Assembly (NCBI GenBank): GCA_032209605.1
Contig: JASFXZ010000014.1
Coordinates: 16,573,231 to 16,637,230, forward strand
Direction: 5' to 3'
DNA length: 64,000 nucleotides
DNA from: Mactromeris polynyma
Taxonomy: Eukaryota; Mollusca; Bivalvia; Venerida; Mactridae
Shown: in pieces, positions 36,836 through 49,000 of the stretch
Position numbering within the stretch: position 1 is the stretch's first letter
Layout: the number at the start of each line of letters is the position of its first letter
Notes under the pieces: model-generated
The model's database searches: none
The model's input: the letters and a program-made list of their open reading frames with translations, nothing else
Told to the model about the DNA's origin: nothing
Program-made: the position numbers and the translations under genes

Positions 36836-37145
36836 TTTATTTCGGCACAGCCGTACTAACATGGCTTTGCTATTTGCATATTAGTGTTGTGTAAACCAAT
36901 CACATCTTACGTTAACCACTAAACCAACTTCTCTTCAACCGAACAACGTTTGTAACCCTGACGCGGATTGGTTAACTTTTCGATTAGAGGTACGTTACCT
37001 TACCGAAATCCATTGAATTTCGGTGAATTTACCGAAATCCATTTTGTATGTGGAGTGACCAGCAATCGTAACATCTCGGTAATTTTTTGATGTTGCTAAA
37101 CAAATTACACCGACCATCTTTTTTCATGATATTTCTTGTTTAATT
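36836..37145 (+). mobile_element. Unclassified ~290-bp interspersed repeat, copy 2
   Basis: Collinear with 7633-7930: left end TTCGGCACAGCCGTACTAAC, central CGAACAACGTTTGT, right end GACCATCTTTTTTCATGATA. This copy has an extra GAAATCCATTGAATTTCGG duplication around 37005-37050. Confidence 0.8.
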
Positions 37146-37640
37146 TGACTACGTTTTTGTAATTTTATTTTTATTCCCCTTAGCCGATTTTAACCCATTT
37201 CTTGATCGCATTTGATACGATAAAATGCTCAAAGTTTTGAATTAACACACCATTTAATAGCTTAAATACGTATAGTTGTGTTCATTGAAGGGAACTATTA
37301 TGTATAGACGTCCTTGACTCACTTGTTTGAACCAATGTAATGTTCCATTCAAATACTAGTAAACCATTCATACAACACGATTGATTGTTCAATGAATTTT
37401 ACCATCGTTCGCAGTCTATCTATATTACGTAAAGTGTGAACTATGATATATATCAGTGTGCCTTATTCGCTTTAAAACGTCATAACTACATTGGATAAAG
37501 GGTTCTACTTGATCTGCTGTATGAAATATGACATTTATTAGAAAAAAACACCCTTGTTTAAACTTTTCCACATTAGTTGGGGCAATAATTTGTGGGTTTG
37601 GTGATGCATGAAGATTATATAAAAAGTAAAATTAAAGTGT
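37146..37640. other. No recognisable feature
   Basis: AT-rich DNA between two elements. Confidence 0.35.
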
Positions 37641-37883
37641 TATTTATTTATTATAGTGTCACCCCTACTTAAAGTGCCAGCTATGTCTGACTTATGAGAC
37701 ATTCTTTCTGAGCACATTTATTTCCCGATTCATATCGTCTAATGTAAGCCACCAAACAGGTAGGCACGCGGTAACCACTATTTAACAAGCTTTCGGCTCA
37801 CCAACCGGTCATCCCTACCGAGATTCGAACCTTCGACCTCCCGCTCCAAAGTCGGATGCCTTAACCACTCGGCCAAAGGAGAC
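37641..37883 (-). mobile_element. SINE family A, copy 3
   Basis: Reverse orientation. On the minus strand it runs from GTCTCCTTTGGCCGAGTGGT (A box TGGCCGAGTGGTTAAGGC) through the B box GGTTCGAATCTC to ACACTATAATAAATAAATAA. Near full length. No clear target duplication. Confidence 0.9.
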
Positions 37884-38243
37884 GAGTATATGACATAATG
37901 AGAACGGCTTTTAATAAATACAAGTCTCCCTACTTATCGGCCAGGTATATAGCCATCTGTCAATTCACATTTCTGGATTATTTGCAATTTTATTATTTTT
38001 GTCAAGTCAAATATTTTATGTGTTGTTCAGTAAAAAACTCAATAATATCACTCTTCAAATGTAAACATTATCATCTGCAAGGATGTCATACCTCACGAAA
38101 TACCTAAAACTTCTTTTACATACATCAATTACATGATAGTATGTTATGTCGCTTTGAAACAAAAATAAAATGGCTCATTTTTTCACCATTTGAAACCATA
38201 AATCTAGTCAAACAGATGACACCGAGGGTAATAAAACATACAT
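37884..38243. other. No recognisable feature
   Basis: AT-rich DNA between the SINE and the transposase fragment. Confidence 0.35.
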
Positions 38244-38562
38244 ATCTCTCTGGTCCGCTGGATCGAAAGGCGGTCCTTCTACGGCAACAACGCCAACCTG
38301 ATGCGGGAACTGGAGAGAGAGAGAGAGAGTCACTGGGTGATATCACCAACTACAAGCGCATAGAACTGCGCATGTTCCACATACGGCTTCTTCGAGTGAC
38401 GCCCCGATTGACGAAACATGATATAAACTACCGACGTTCTCTCGATCCGGGGCTCAAGCTGGCATTCACATTACGGTATAAGGCCACTGGGAATAGCTAC
38501 CACAGTCTTTCGCCTTCCGGTGCTCTATAATACCATATCCGGCGTGGTGAACACCCTGAGAG
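38244..38562 (+). pseudogene. PIF/Harbinger transposase fragment, frameshifted
   Basis: Three consecutive segments resemble the N-terminal half of Harbinger-type (HARBI1-like) nucleases. Segment 1 (from 38253) reads VRWIERRSFYGNNANLMREL. A GA-dinucleotide tract (about 38311-38330) then shifts the frame. Segment 2 (about 38338-38507) contains ITNYKRIELRMFHIRLLRVT and later DPGLKLAFTLRYKATGNSYH, the most diagnostic part. A second shift returns to the first frame for segment 3 (38508-38556), FRLPVLYNTISGVVNT, equivalent to the family FRVxxNTIS block. After that homology stops and CG-rich repeats begin, so the catalytic DDE region is lacking. In the genome this is a dead element relic; no matching terminal repeats were seen. 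Confidence 0.75.
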
Positions 38563-39298
38563 CTAAGCGACTACTGATGCTGACGCACGATCGTGAGCTG
38601 ACCGAGCGACCTATCTCACGACTGGCTGCGACTGGTTGCGATCGATCGTGCGAACGGTCGCAGGTCGCCGCGATTGATCATACGTTCGGTCGCAAATCGC
38701 CACCAATCGTCGCAAGATAACCTACGATTGATCTTGCGGTCGATCTTTTCCAATCGTTGGTGATTGCACGACTAAGCGCACCACCGATCGTACAATGACC
38801 TACCACCAGTCTTAGGAGCAATCGCAGTACGCGATCGCAAATGGAGATCGTAGCAAATTTGCCGATTGGTCGTACCTCAGCCAAATTGCCACCAATCGTA
38901 CGATCATGAAAACGTACAAACCTGTGTGCCTGAGGCATTAAACTGAGCTAAAGACTGGTGGTGCCACCATACTTAAGGTCGTGCAACCAGTCGGGACAGG
39001 TCGGGCTAGTCGCACTACCGATCGAGTGGTCGCACCACAAATCGTCAGGTGGCAGGATCAGTAGCACGATCAATAGTGCGACTACTTTACCCACGTTCAT
39101 GCACGCCATGCGCGACTGGTGGTACTACCATGTAAGACCTGTCTGCGACCACTTATGATTTGGAATCGCAGGTCAGAAGTGACCATGACCATCGACCTTG
39201 CTGCGACTAAATTTGCTTTGACGATCACCCACGACCTCTGCGACCAGTCGAGCGTTTTTTCTACGATTTGCCCGCGATTCCAATTGTTTCGATCGTAG
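38563..39298. repeat. CG-rich degenerate repeat block
   Basis: About 740 bases dominated by variants of CGATCG, TCGTACGAT, CCACCAATCG, GGTCGCA and CGACTGGT. It is much richer in CpG than the surroundings and palindromic at many points, without a fixed period. It connects the transposase fragment to the 22-bp array. Likely an old satellite-like expansion; frames here are incidental. Confidence 0.65.
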
Positions 39299-39494
39299 CT
39301 AGGTCGTTGCCTGGGAGCAGCTATGTCGTAACATGGGAGCAGCTAGGTCGTAACCTGGGAGCAGCTAGGTCGTAACCTGGGAGCAGCTAGGTCGTAACCT
39401 GGGAGCAGCTAGGTCGTAACATGGGAGCAGCTAGGTCGTAACCTTGGAGCAGCTAGGTCGTAACCTGGGAGCAGCTATGTCGTAACCTGGGAGC
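39299..39494. repeat. 22-bp minisatellite, 9 copies
   Basis: The unit TAGGTCGTAACCTGGGAGCA-GC repeats nine times with few substitutions (ATGTCG, ACATGG, CCTTGG). It begins directly at the edge of the CG-rich block, whose GTAGCTAGGTCGTTGCC is the first unit. Confidence 0.95.
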
Positions 39495-39854
39495 GACCCG
39501 GTTTGACTGGGGCTTTAACAGCACTCGCGACAAAAATGCAGGGATTGTTAAGTTTGTTATTAAAACCCGCTATTTCAGATGTATATCATCGTGTTGGGTT
39601 TAGATCTAACGCAGCGTACAACAGTTTTGCAGTTACATAATATGGCGATCATGTGATGCCACTAGTGTCCCCAGGGTTTCCTCCAAGTATATCAACTTGT
39701 TTTACCGAAAGCAATTTCCTAGCATGAATCGGAGATGCAGGATGGATTATGTTTAGTCAAAGCATACCATGAGTTTTGAAATCGAACACTCAGTTTTCAA
39801 ACTAAGTTGGTTTAAACTAATTCATATTATATCGATAGTGAAACACGTTCTTCA
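39495..39854. other. No recognisable feature
   Basis: Mixed unique-looking DNA. Confidence 0.35.
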
Positions 39855-40012
39855 TCACTTGAATAACCACAGTGACCAGTAATCACGTCAAGCACATGAC
39901 TTGTGACGTCCGTGCTCAAACCCCTCTCACCCTTGGACTCGAACTCACGACCTTCGGATCCTGAATTGGTACACTCTAACCATCGACTACTACGATTCCT
40001 ACGATCTCCAGA
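39855..40012 (-). mobile_element. tRNA-like SINE fragment (family C)
   Basis: On the minus strand GTCGATGGTTAGAGTGTACC resembles an A box and GTGAGTTCGAGTCC a B box, at tRNA-like spacing. A ~90-base body follows. Similar head structure occurs at 60240-60354. Confidence 0.55.
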
Positions 40013-41648
40013 GGAATACACCCATCATGTTTGTGTATCAATCTGAGTGACAAAGGAAAGTGAAACGACTCTGCTATATGTTTTATTCGCAATTAGATTA
40101 GCTTGGGATACATATAATATAACGCCTAGCCTTGGTTTGAACTCACCATCTCTTGACTGACAGTCGTGTAATGTTTCTTTTATTTGCAGTGTCGTCAAAT
40201 TCCAGATAGCTTACTCATAAGTGTTTGTTTTAATATAACCTACAACATTACTAATCTTGTTTCTTTCATTAACCGACAAAATATTCATGACCGTTTTTCT
40301 TAACTTACAGCTTACATAAATGCCTATAATGTTTCTTCCGCCAAGCCCCTTCATTTACATAAAACACCATTCGCTGCAAATACACACCATTAAAACTGTC
40401 AATTAAAAGTTGAAATCGGCAAAAATAAACGAAACATAAAACCATTAAATGTTGAGTATACACCTTTAAGGAATTTACATGAATCAACGTAACTGTAATG
40501 CGTTAACATATCAAACTAAATAATGACAGTACGAAGTTGGTCACAATATGTAAGACAAAATCGCTTTCAAAAATTGATAATACCGTTAATATCCCTTTAA
40601 GGGCTTTAAATTAGCCGTCAGTACCTTTATACCACAGGAGGCATAGTTTTACCTTTTATTAAACATTTAACTTTCATTTTCACAAACCATGAGGTCACAA
40701 ACTGTACTTCAAAATGAGGGTTTAAAATTTGTTATAAAAATACTGTCTCGTTACTCGTGATGTGATTTAAATAACTACTGGAATATGTTAAGGATATAGT
40801 CATATTGTTAAGGTATGATCTTCATATTTTTTGTTCTTTGTAAACGTTAATCTATTACGGTTAAGATATTTATATTACATGCTGTACGTTGCATCTATAA
40901 ACTTGACCTTAGGCATTCCAATGTACACAGTCGTATCGAATTCAGGTCACACTTAATGTATTCATTTTATTACATTATAGTGACATTGGTGCATATCCAG
41001 TTTAATATTTTATGTAACAAGCAACATACACGTTTTATTAATCTCTTGTTCTTGTAGCATTGTAGATTAACCATGTATATATGAAAATGCCGTTTAATTA
41101 CCGTTGAAACTATACTTGTAACTTACATTCGACAATGTTTTAATATCAGTCGAAGTGGAAACATCGAAATCGATTGAAATGACTGTCAGCTCAATGTCCC
41201 TGGTTGTCTTTTATGTTGCTCTGCCTTTTTTGTATTGAAATCTACAATTAAAGTGTTCACTTAAACCTCACTGTACGTGATTTGCTCTAATTTAATACAT
41301 TGACTGGTATGTGATATCAACTGAAACACACGTGTCCGTTTTGATAGTAAGTTTATGGTGAATGTCTGCACTAAAAGTCGGTTATAATAATTATAATAAA
41401 ATAATTCCTGTTATTCAAGCACTCTCGGTTTTTAACGTGCATTTTATATTAAGGTTATTCGCTGTCTATTTTTTTCGATACAGTTTGTTCCATCAATTTT
41501 TTTCCTTTTTTAGCACTATTAGTTTCGAATTTTGTTCGCTTAAATGTGTGTTTCATTTCTTAATCAATACCTTTTTACCTATGTATCTTAATTTTATCCA
41601 AGAAATGTAAACTACCAAACTCAAACTATGATTCTTATTTGTACTGTT
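40013..41648. other. No recognisable feature
   Basis: AT-rich unique-looking DNA. Confidence 0.35.
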
Positions 41649-41838
41649 GCCCGTCGGGTTGGCTCAGTGGTCAGAGCGCTCGGCTGTCGCCAGGAGATCC
41701 GAGTTCGATTCACAGACTGGACAGGGTGTGTCCTTCCGCATCGTTTGGCTACGTTCATTTGCCCTCCACCTTTAATACATTGTGGGGGGGGGGAGTTACC
41801 AGCCGGGGGGAAGGGCACGTTTGTACCAGTTGTAAATT
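41649..41838 (+). mobile_element. tRNA-headed SINE (family D)
   Basis: GTTGGCTCAGTGGTCAGAGC matches an A box closely and CGAGTTCGATTCAC a B box. The body contains a ten-G run at 41784-41793. The head looks like a decayed tRNA with anticodon arm CTCGGCTGTCGCCAGGAG; pairing is too poor for a functional gene. Confidence 0.7.
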
Positions 41839-42491
41839 AAGTTTCAGGAAATAAGTTAACTGATTGTCGTATAAACGTAATTGAAAACTTTTTGAAAAAG
41901 GCATGAAACATGATTAAAACAAATACATTTCATAATTTCAATTCCTATCAGAAAGCCTCTTACTTAAGATTTTAGTTTGAAAGCAGAGTATGTTATTAAA
42001 AGCAAATTACTGCTTTAATGTATTATTTTCTTTCTATGACGTTGAAATGTGATTAAGATTCAATGTAATTGACCTAAATATGTACTCTCAATGCATTAAA
42101 ACATTTTTATCAAATAATGTGTGTGTTCAGCTATTATCCTTGTTTCCTAACAAAGATTGAAACGCCAATTTTATTGCAAAATCGTTATGATACTGTAATA
42201 TTGTACAAGCTTTCCATTGAAGGCTAGATTTTCATTTACATCATTTTAGAAAATAACACAATATCTCATTTCAACTAACGAAATAAATCGTATAAGCTGC
42301 TATACATATACTAAAGCATACAATGCATTCGGGTACCAGAGCTGACTTGAGACAACACATACAGGAAGTAAAAACAGAAATTTAGAGAAACTGAAATTAA
42401 AGTTTATAATAGTTTTGTATTTCACATAAAGAAAAAGGTTTTTGGCCGGCGTTCTCGAAATACAGAATTCGATATAAGAAGTGAAATTCCC
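41839..42491. other. No recognisable feature
   Basis: AT-rich unique-looking DNA. Confidence 0.35.
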
Positions 42492-42493
42492 TA

Positions 42494-42669
42494 CATTCGG
42501 ACCACGTTTATTTGACAACCTTCTATCCGAATACTAGGGGCCATCCGAAATAAATATTAGGTCCAAGTGTATTCTTATGCATGTAGTATTGAAATGGGCT
42601 ATTCGAAACTATGTATTATTCGAAATAAGATTTCGGACCTGACGAATTCGAATAACCGAGGTACGACTG
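42494..42669 (-). mobile_element. pogo/Tigger-like MITE family, copy 3
   Basis: Reverse orientation: starts CATTCGGACCACGTTTATTT after TA (42492-42493) and ends CCGAGGTACGACTG before TA (42670-42671). The interior ATTGAAATGGGCTATTCGAA is the complement of the family landmark. Confidence 0.85.
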
Positions 42670-42671
42670 TA

Positions 42672-43755
42672 TTTAACAACTATGGACAGGTTTTGGCCGA
42701 AATTAAGTAATACAAATGTACCTCGCTTTTTTTAATGCGAAATAAAAGAATACCGCTGTTCATTAAAGTTCTGGTAATGTACTATCTGAATGTTAGGCTA
42801 TCTCAATGAACATATTCTGCAGATTTTGTCTAAATCATTTTTATCAATCGATTGTTAAACGCAGTACTACACAAAACGTACCCTGTTAAAACATGGCTCA
42901 TTTAACTGATTCGTAAGGCTGAAAATCAGACAATACTATCCGTTTGGGATCAATTCTCGAAAAATATTATAGTGGCTCAGAAAGTTATATAACTGCGGAT
43001 TCTTCTGTCGTTTACCTACATTTGATTTATAAACTTGACCTTTGTAAATGGTGACCTTGAACTCAAATCGGTAGTCAATAATTGAAATTTGTGAATCGAG
43101 TATCTACCAACGTATGCTGTCAAGGAACAAGTTTCCGAAAATAAGAAAAAAAATCTAAATTTTTACAACGTAAAAAGTGGTCAGTAGTGCTAACCAATCA
43201 GTAATATTTCACTTATTCTTATAAACTACTGGATATATGTTCTGTTGATTTTGATTGCAATAAGCTATAACATTTATTGTTTGAAAGAAGTTAATCGATT
43301 CAGATCACTTTATCATAATTTATATATTTTGTTATTAACATACTCGGAACGTACATGCCTTTAGTTAAATAATAACACACAAAAGCACAAAGACAGTCAA
43401 TGCATACATACAAACATACATTTATACAAACAAAGTCACGAAACACATGATCTAAGTGAACGACAAGTAAATTGGTAACAAGTCCAACAACTTTCTACGA
43501 TCCATTACGTAGATAAATAGGATTCACTTATGTATTAGTATTCAGCCTAAGAAAAAATGAAAAGAAGCTAATGAACTGCATGATTTTTCAAATAATCATT
43601 TCTAATAGAAGTAGCTCCCTTAAGTAAATAGCAATTTTAAACAAATGTCTTTTAGTTTTTGAAGACATGATATTGATGATTTTTTCCATAGAAGGCCACA
43701 ATATATAACCTAATTTGTTCTTCTAATATTTCTGTAAAGAGGACAGCACATCATA
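42672..43755. other. No recognisable feature
   Basis: AT-rich unique-looking DNA. Confidence 0.35.
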
Positions 43756-43756
43756 A

Positions 43757-44006
43757 AATGAGTGCTGCTATCGGATATACAACCTCTTCTCTAAGTGACG
43801 TCATTTCAAGAAAACGCAACATGTGATGTCTCTATTTGCAAGCAGGAAACAATATTTACTCCGTATCGTCACTTCGTTTTCATATTGCCATATTATATGG
43901 GACAAATATTGCTAAGTGTCAGTACATGGTGACGTCACATTTTCGTTTTCTGGAAATGACGTCACTTAAAGAAGAGGTTGAGAATCGTACAGCGGTGCTC
44001 AAATGT
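43757..44006. mobile_element. MITE-like element with ~50-bp inverted repeats carrying three CREs
   Basis: The left arm from TGAGTGCTGCTATC to AACCTCTTCTCTAAGTGACG (about 43758-43808) is inverted at about 43953-44003 (GAAATGACGTCACTTAAAGA and AGAGGTTGAG...GCGGTGCTCAA). Each arm contains the palindromic cAMP-response element TGACGTCA (43796-43803 and 43957-43964); a third lies at 43930-43937. Open frames across it are short. Class and target duplication are unresolved. Confidence 0.75.
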
Positions 44007-44407
44007 TATTCAGATTCTACTTGATTAAATAAGCAAACACATTTTACAAATACGATTTTCTCTAGGAATATTATTTGCCCAACCTGTTTCGATATCAAGT
44101 AAATGTGAGCATAATCTGAAAGGTGTGAGTTGTTTTAATAATGTATTATTATCAATCAAACTAATATATTCTGAATAATTAAAAAATATCGTTTACAGTC
44201 GATTGCCACTCCTGGATTAAATGATCGCGTAATGGTTAAGAAAAGGGAGATAATTTGTATTCAATAATATTTGTACAGCCTAATTGTTCAATAATCGATT
44301 TCATTTTGCATGTCCATCAATGAGCATAATTAGTGTGACATTGTTCATTGTACATTTGTCGAATGAAAGAATTATTTGCTGACATAAGATGTAACCAGGA
44401 TCTTTCA
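44007..44407. other. No recognisable feature
   Basis: AT-rich unique-looking DNA. Confidence 0.35.
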
Positions 44408-44531
44408 TTTGCTATGAGATATAATGGCTATCTGCCTAATTCTCCAACTTTTGCTATGAGATATAATGGGTATCTGCCTAATTCTCCAACTTTTGCTATG
44501 AGATATAATGGGTTTCTGCCTAATTCTCCAA
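44408..44531 (+). repeat. 42-bp tandem repeat, 3 copies
   Basis: TTTGCTATGAGATATAATGG plus GTATCTGCCTAATTCTCCAA repeats three times with two or three substitutions. It is in frame in a 110-codon open frame (44348-44680) that reads MRYNGYLPNSPTFA three times; the frame has no other support. Confidence 0.92.
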
Positions 44532-44954
44532 GAACAGCGTGTCTGACATTGTTTGAACGTACGCCTAGCATTTTATATGTAATTTTTCAATTTCTTTATA
44601 TTGGTAAACACCCCGTACTTCAGAACCTTATAGTAAAATTGGAACAACCATTGTGTCAAAGAGATAAAGTTTTGTGTTAACATTCAAATTTATTCTGTCA
44701 AATACTGTAAACAGGTTATGATAAGCTTTCAACGCCTGATCAGATAAAATGTACACTATATACAAGAATCATAATGGTGGCATAGCTATTTGGCCAGTAT
44801 AATTATGTTCATAATTATGTTCTCTGTAAAATCTTAAAAACAAACTGTTTTGTTTTCATGATATTCGAATGGTATTTCCGAAAGTAGTGCCTTACCAGCA
44901 TCCGAGGCACTTGACGTAGTTGACCGAGGTTTTCCGAATGTGATATGTCTTGGT

Positions 44955-45215
44955 TGAAAAAATTTATTACGGCGAAGCGGTCCAATCAAATGTTGTATAT
45001 GAAGCGCGTTGTTTAAATATGCAACAACTTAGAAGATTTGATTGGTTCATATTATAAGCGGAGAGGCATCAAACGGGGTGTCTCGAAAAGATAATTCACT
45101 TTCCCAAGGCGTATCCCTGTGGCGAAATAAGAGTTCCGAAAAAGGGCGATTCTCTAGACATCCTCCTATCTGCGCCGTTCATCTTTTTATAAAGATATTT
45201 CTTGTTTAAAATACG
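44955..45215 (+). mobile_element. Possible diverged relative of the ~290-bp interspersed repeat
   Basis: The right end GCGCCGTTCATC then TTTATAAAGATATTTCTTGT resembles the right end of the family at 36836 and 7633. Internally it has GATTTGATTGGTT in the opposite sense to those copies, so it is rearranged or only partly related. Confidence 0.35.
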
Positions 45216-46084
45216 TAATGCAACTACACTATGTTTTTAATGTAATGACATCTAGGTATTTGTTATGTTGTTGTTAAGAAGACGATGATATAAAAAGCAA
45301 AATGCAAGCGTTGTTTTATAATGACCCTTATATGTCATATAGATAACAACGGTTATTTTAACACTGTTCTTATATACAATTTACAAGTATGTTTTTTCAT
45401 AGAAAACGTGTCATCATAAATCTCCCGTAATTAATGTCATAGACACGCGTTTTTATGTGTGTGAAACCGACATTTTTTGTTGTTGGTAATGTTTTGTTAA
45501 GAATGGCAGATTATATATATGATTTAATGTACGAACAATTACATGTAGTAACTTGTTAAACACATTTTGGTAAGAAGAACTACCATTTAGTCTTTTTCAA
45601 TTAAGCTAAATTGGCAAATCTTGTAAACTTGAATACAGTGACAAATCACTCGGAAAAATAAACCGTTTAATCTTCCATATCCGAATTATCGGGGAAAGAT
45701 ACTTTTCAGACCGACCAACCGACTGACCGTCCGTGCATCCGTCTGTCTGTCCGTGCGTCCGTCCGTTCGTCCGTCACATAGTTTTAACTGTCATTTAGCA
45801 CCAACGCTCACCATAATGAGATGGTATGTTGAAGGTAACTTAAAGACACATCAAAGCAATAACGGTCAATGTTGTGAGGTTAGAGCATCGTTCAATTTCA
45901 CAGTTTTATTCTGTTTGTAAAATGTTGGGGCGGTTTTAAACTAGTTATTGAATAGCGTGTAATAAAGTCGTGGTAACCTATACAGACTCTGGATGTAGAA
46001 GCTGTGCATTAAACCATGTAGTGTATCAAGGTACGAATCTTGACAAATGAAAAAAGGTACCGTTATGTTATGCCGCCTTGCTAA
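45216..46084. other. AT-rich DNA with a short CCGT-type microsatellite
   Basis: A (CCGT/CTGT)n-like stretch runs at about 45718-45776 (GTCCGTGCGTCCGTCCGTTC). Nothing else is supported. Confidence 0.5.
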
Positions 46085-49000
46085 AGAGCTAGCAACGTGG
46101 TATGATATTCCGTGCAAGAGGTCTCTGGTAAGATTGTGGGTGAAAGAAGGTCCCCGGATAGTTACTCGGTGCAAGGTGTCTTCGGTTATACACTCGGTGT
46201 AATCGCTCTCGGGATAAGACTGTCAATGCAAGGGATCTCAAGTTGGACTCTAGGTGATAAAGGTCTCAGGTTAGACTCTCTGTGCTAAAGGTTACAGTTT
46301 AGACTATGGGTGCTAAATGTCTCAGGTTAGACTCTTAGTGCTAAAGGTATCATGTTAGACTATGGGTGCTAAAGGTCTCAGGTTAGACTATCGGTGCTAA
46401 AGGTCTCAGGATAGACTATCGGTGCAAGAGGTTTCAGGTTAGACTATCAGTGCTATAGGTCTCAGGTTAGACTATCGGTGCTAAAGGTCTCAGGTTAGAC
46501 TATCGGTGCTAAAGGTCTCAGGTTAGACTATCGGTGCTAAAGGTCTCAGGTTAGACTATGGGTGCTAAAGGTCTCAGGTTAGACTATGGGTGCTAAAGGT
46601 CTCAGGTTAGACTATCGGTGCTAAAGGTCTCAGGTTAGACTATGGGTGCTAAAGGTCTCAGGTTAGACTATGGATGCTAAAGGTCTCAGGTTAGACTATC
46701 GGTGCTAAAGGTCTCAGGATAGGCTATCGATGCAAGAGGTTTCAGGTTAGACTATCAGTGCTATAGGTCTCAGGTTAGATTCTCAGTGCTAAAGGTCTCA
46801 GGTTAGACTATCAGTGCTATAGGTCTAAGGTTAGATTCTCAGTGCTAAAGGTCTCAGGTTAGACTATCGGTGCTAAAGGTCTCAGGATAGACTATCGGTG
46901 CAAGAGGTTTCAGGTTAGACTATCAGTGCTATAGGTCTCAGGTTAGATTCTCAGTGCTAAAGGTCTCAGGTTAGACTATCGGTGCTAAAGGTCTCATGAT
47001 AGACTATCGGTGCAAGATGTTTCAGGTTAGACTATCAGTGCTATAGGTCTCAGGTTAGATTCTCAGTGCTAAAGGTCTCAGGTTAGACTATCAGTGCTAT
47101 AGGTCTCAGGTTAGATTCTCAGTGCTAAAGGTCTCAGGTTAGACTATCAGTGCTATAGGTCTCAGGTTAGACTATTGGTGCCAAATGTCTCAGGTTAGAC
47201 TATGGGTGCTAAAGGTCTCAGGTTAGACTATCAGTGCTATAGGTCTCAGGTTAGACTATCGGTGCTAAAGGTCTCAGGTTAGACTCTCAGTACTAAAGGT
47301 ATCAGGTTAGACTATGGATGCTAAAGGTCTCAGGTTAGACTATCGGTGCTAAAGGTCTCAGGTTAGACTATCAGTGCTAAAGGTCTCAGGTTAGACTCTC
47401 AGTGCTAAAGGTCTCATGTTAGACTATCGGTGCTAAAGGTCTCAGGTTAGACTCTCAGTGCTAAAGGTCTCAGGTTAGACTATCAGTGCTAAAGGTCTCA
47501 GGTTAGATTCTCAGTGCTAAAGGTCTCAGGTTAGACTATCAGTGCTATAGGTCTCAGGTTAGATTCTCAGTGCTAAATGTATCAGGTTAGACTTTGGGTG
47601 CTTAAGGTCTCAGGTTAGACTATCGGTGCAAGAGGTTTCAGGTTAGACTCTCAGTACTAAATGTATCAGTTTAGACTATGGGTGCTAAATGTCTCAGGTT
47701 AGACTATCGGTGCAAGAGGTTTCAGGTTAGACTCTCAGTACTAAATGTATCAGGTTAGACTATGGGTGCTAAAGGTCTCAGGTTAGACTATCGGTGCAAG
47801 AGGTTTCAGATTAGACTCTCAGTACTAAAGGTATCAGGTTAGACTATGGGTGCTAAAGGTCTCAGATTAGACTATCGGTGCAGGAGGTTACAGGTTAGAC
47901 TCTCAGTGCTAAAGGTCTGAGGTTAGACTATCAGTGCTATAGGTCTCAGGTTAGATTCTCAGTGCTAAATGTATCAGGTTTGACTTTGGGTGCTTAAGGT
48001 CTCAGGTTAGACTATCGGTGCAAGAGGTTTCAGGTTAGACTCTCAGTACTAAATGTATCAGTTTAGACTATGGGTGCTAAATGTCTCAGGTTAGACTATC
48101 GGTGCAAGAGGTTTCAGGTTAGACTCTCAGTACTAAATGTATCAGGTTAGACTATGGGTGCTAAAGGTCTCAGATTAGACTATCGGTGCAAGAGGTTTCA
48201 GATTAGACTCTCAGTACTAAAGGTATCAGGTTAGACTATGGGTGCTAAAGGTCTCAGATTAGACTATCGGTGCAGGAGGTTACAGGTTAGACTCTCAGTG
48301 CTAAAGGTATCAGGTTAGACTATGGGTGCTAAAGGTCTCAGGTTAGACTATCGGTGCAGGAGGTTTCAGGTTAGACTCTCAGTACTAAAGGTATCAGGTT
48401 AGACTATGGGTGCTAAAGGTCTAAGGATAGACTATCGGTGCAAGAGGTTTCAGGTTAGACTCTCAGTACTAAAGGTATCAGGTTAGACTATGGGTGCTAA
48501 AGGTCTCAGGTTAGACTATCGGTGCAAGAGGTTTCAGATTAGACTCTCAGTACTAAAGGTATCAGGTTAGACTATGGGTGCTAAAGGTCTCAGGTTAGAC
48601 TATCGGTGCAGGAGGTTTCAGGTTAGACTCTCAGTGCTAAAGGTATCAGGTTAGACTATGGGTTCTAAAGGTCTCAGGTTAGACTATCGGTGCAGGAGGT
48701 TTCAGGTTAGACTCTCAGTACTAAAGGTATCAGGTTAGACTATGGGTGCTAAAGGTCTAAGGATAGACTATCGGTGCAAGAGGTTTCAGGTTAGACTCTC
48801 AGTACTAAAGGTATCAGGTTAGACTATGGGTGCTAAAGGTCTCAGGTTAGACTATCGGTGCAAGAGGTTTCAGGTTAGACTCTCAGTACTAAAGGTATCA
48901 GGTTAGACTATGGGTGCTAAAGGTCTCAGGTTAGACTATCGGTGCAAGAGGTTTCAGGTTAGACTCTCAGTACTAAAGGTATCAGGTTAGACTATGGGTG

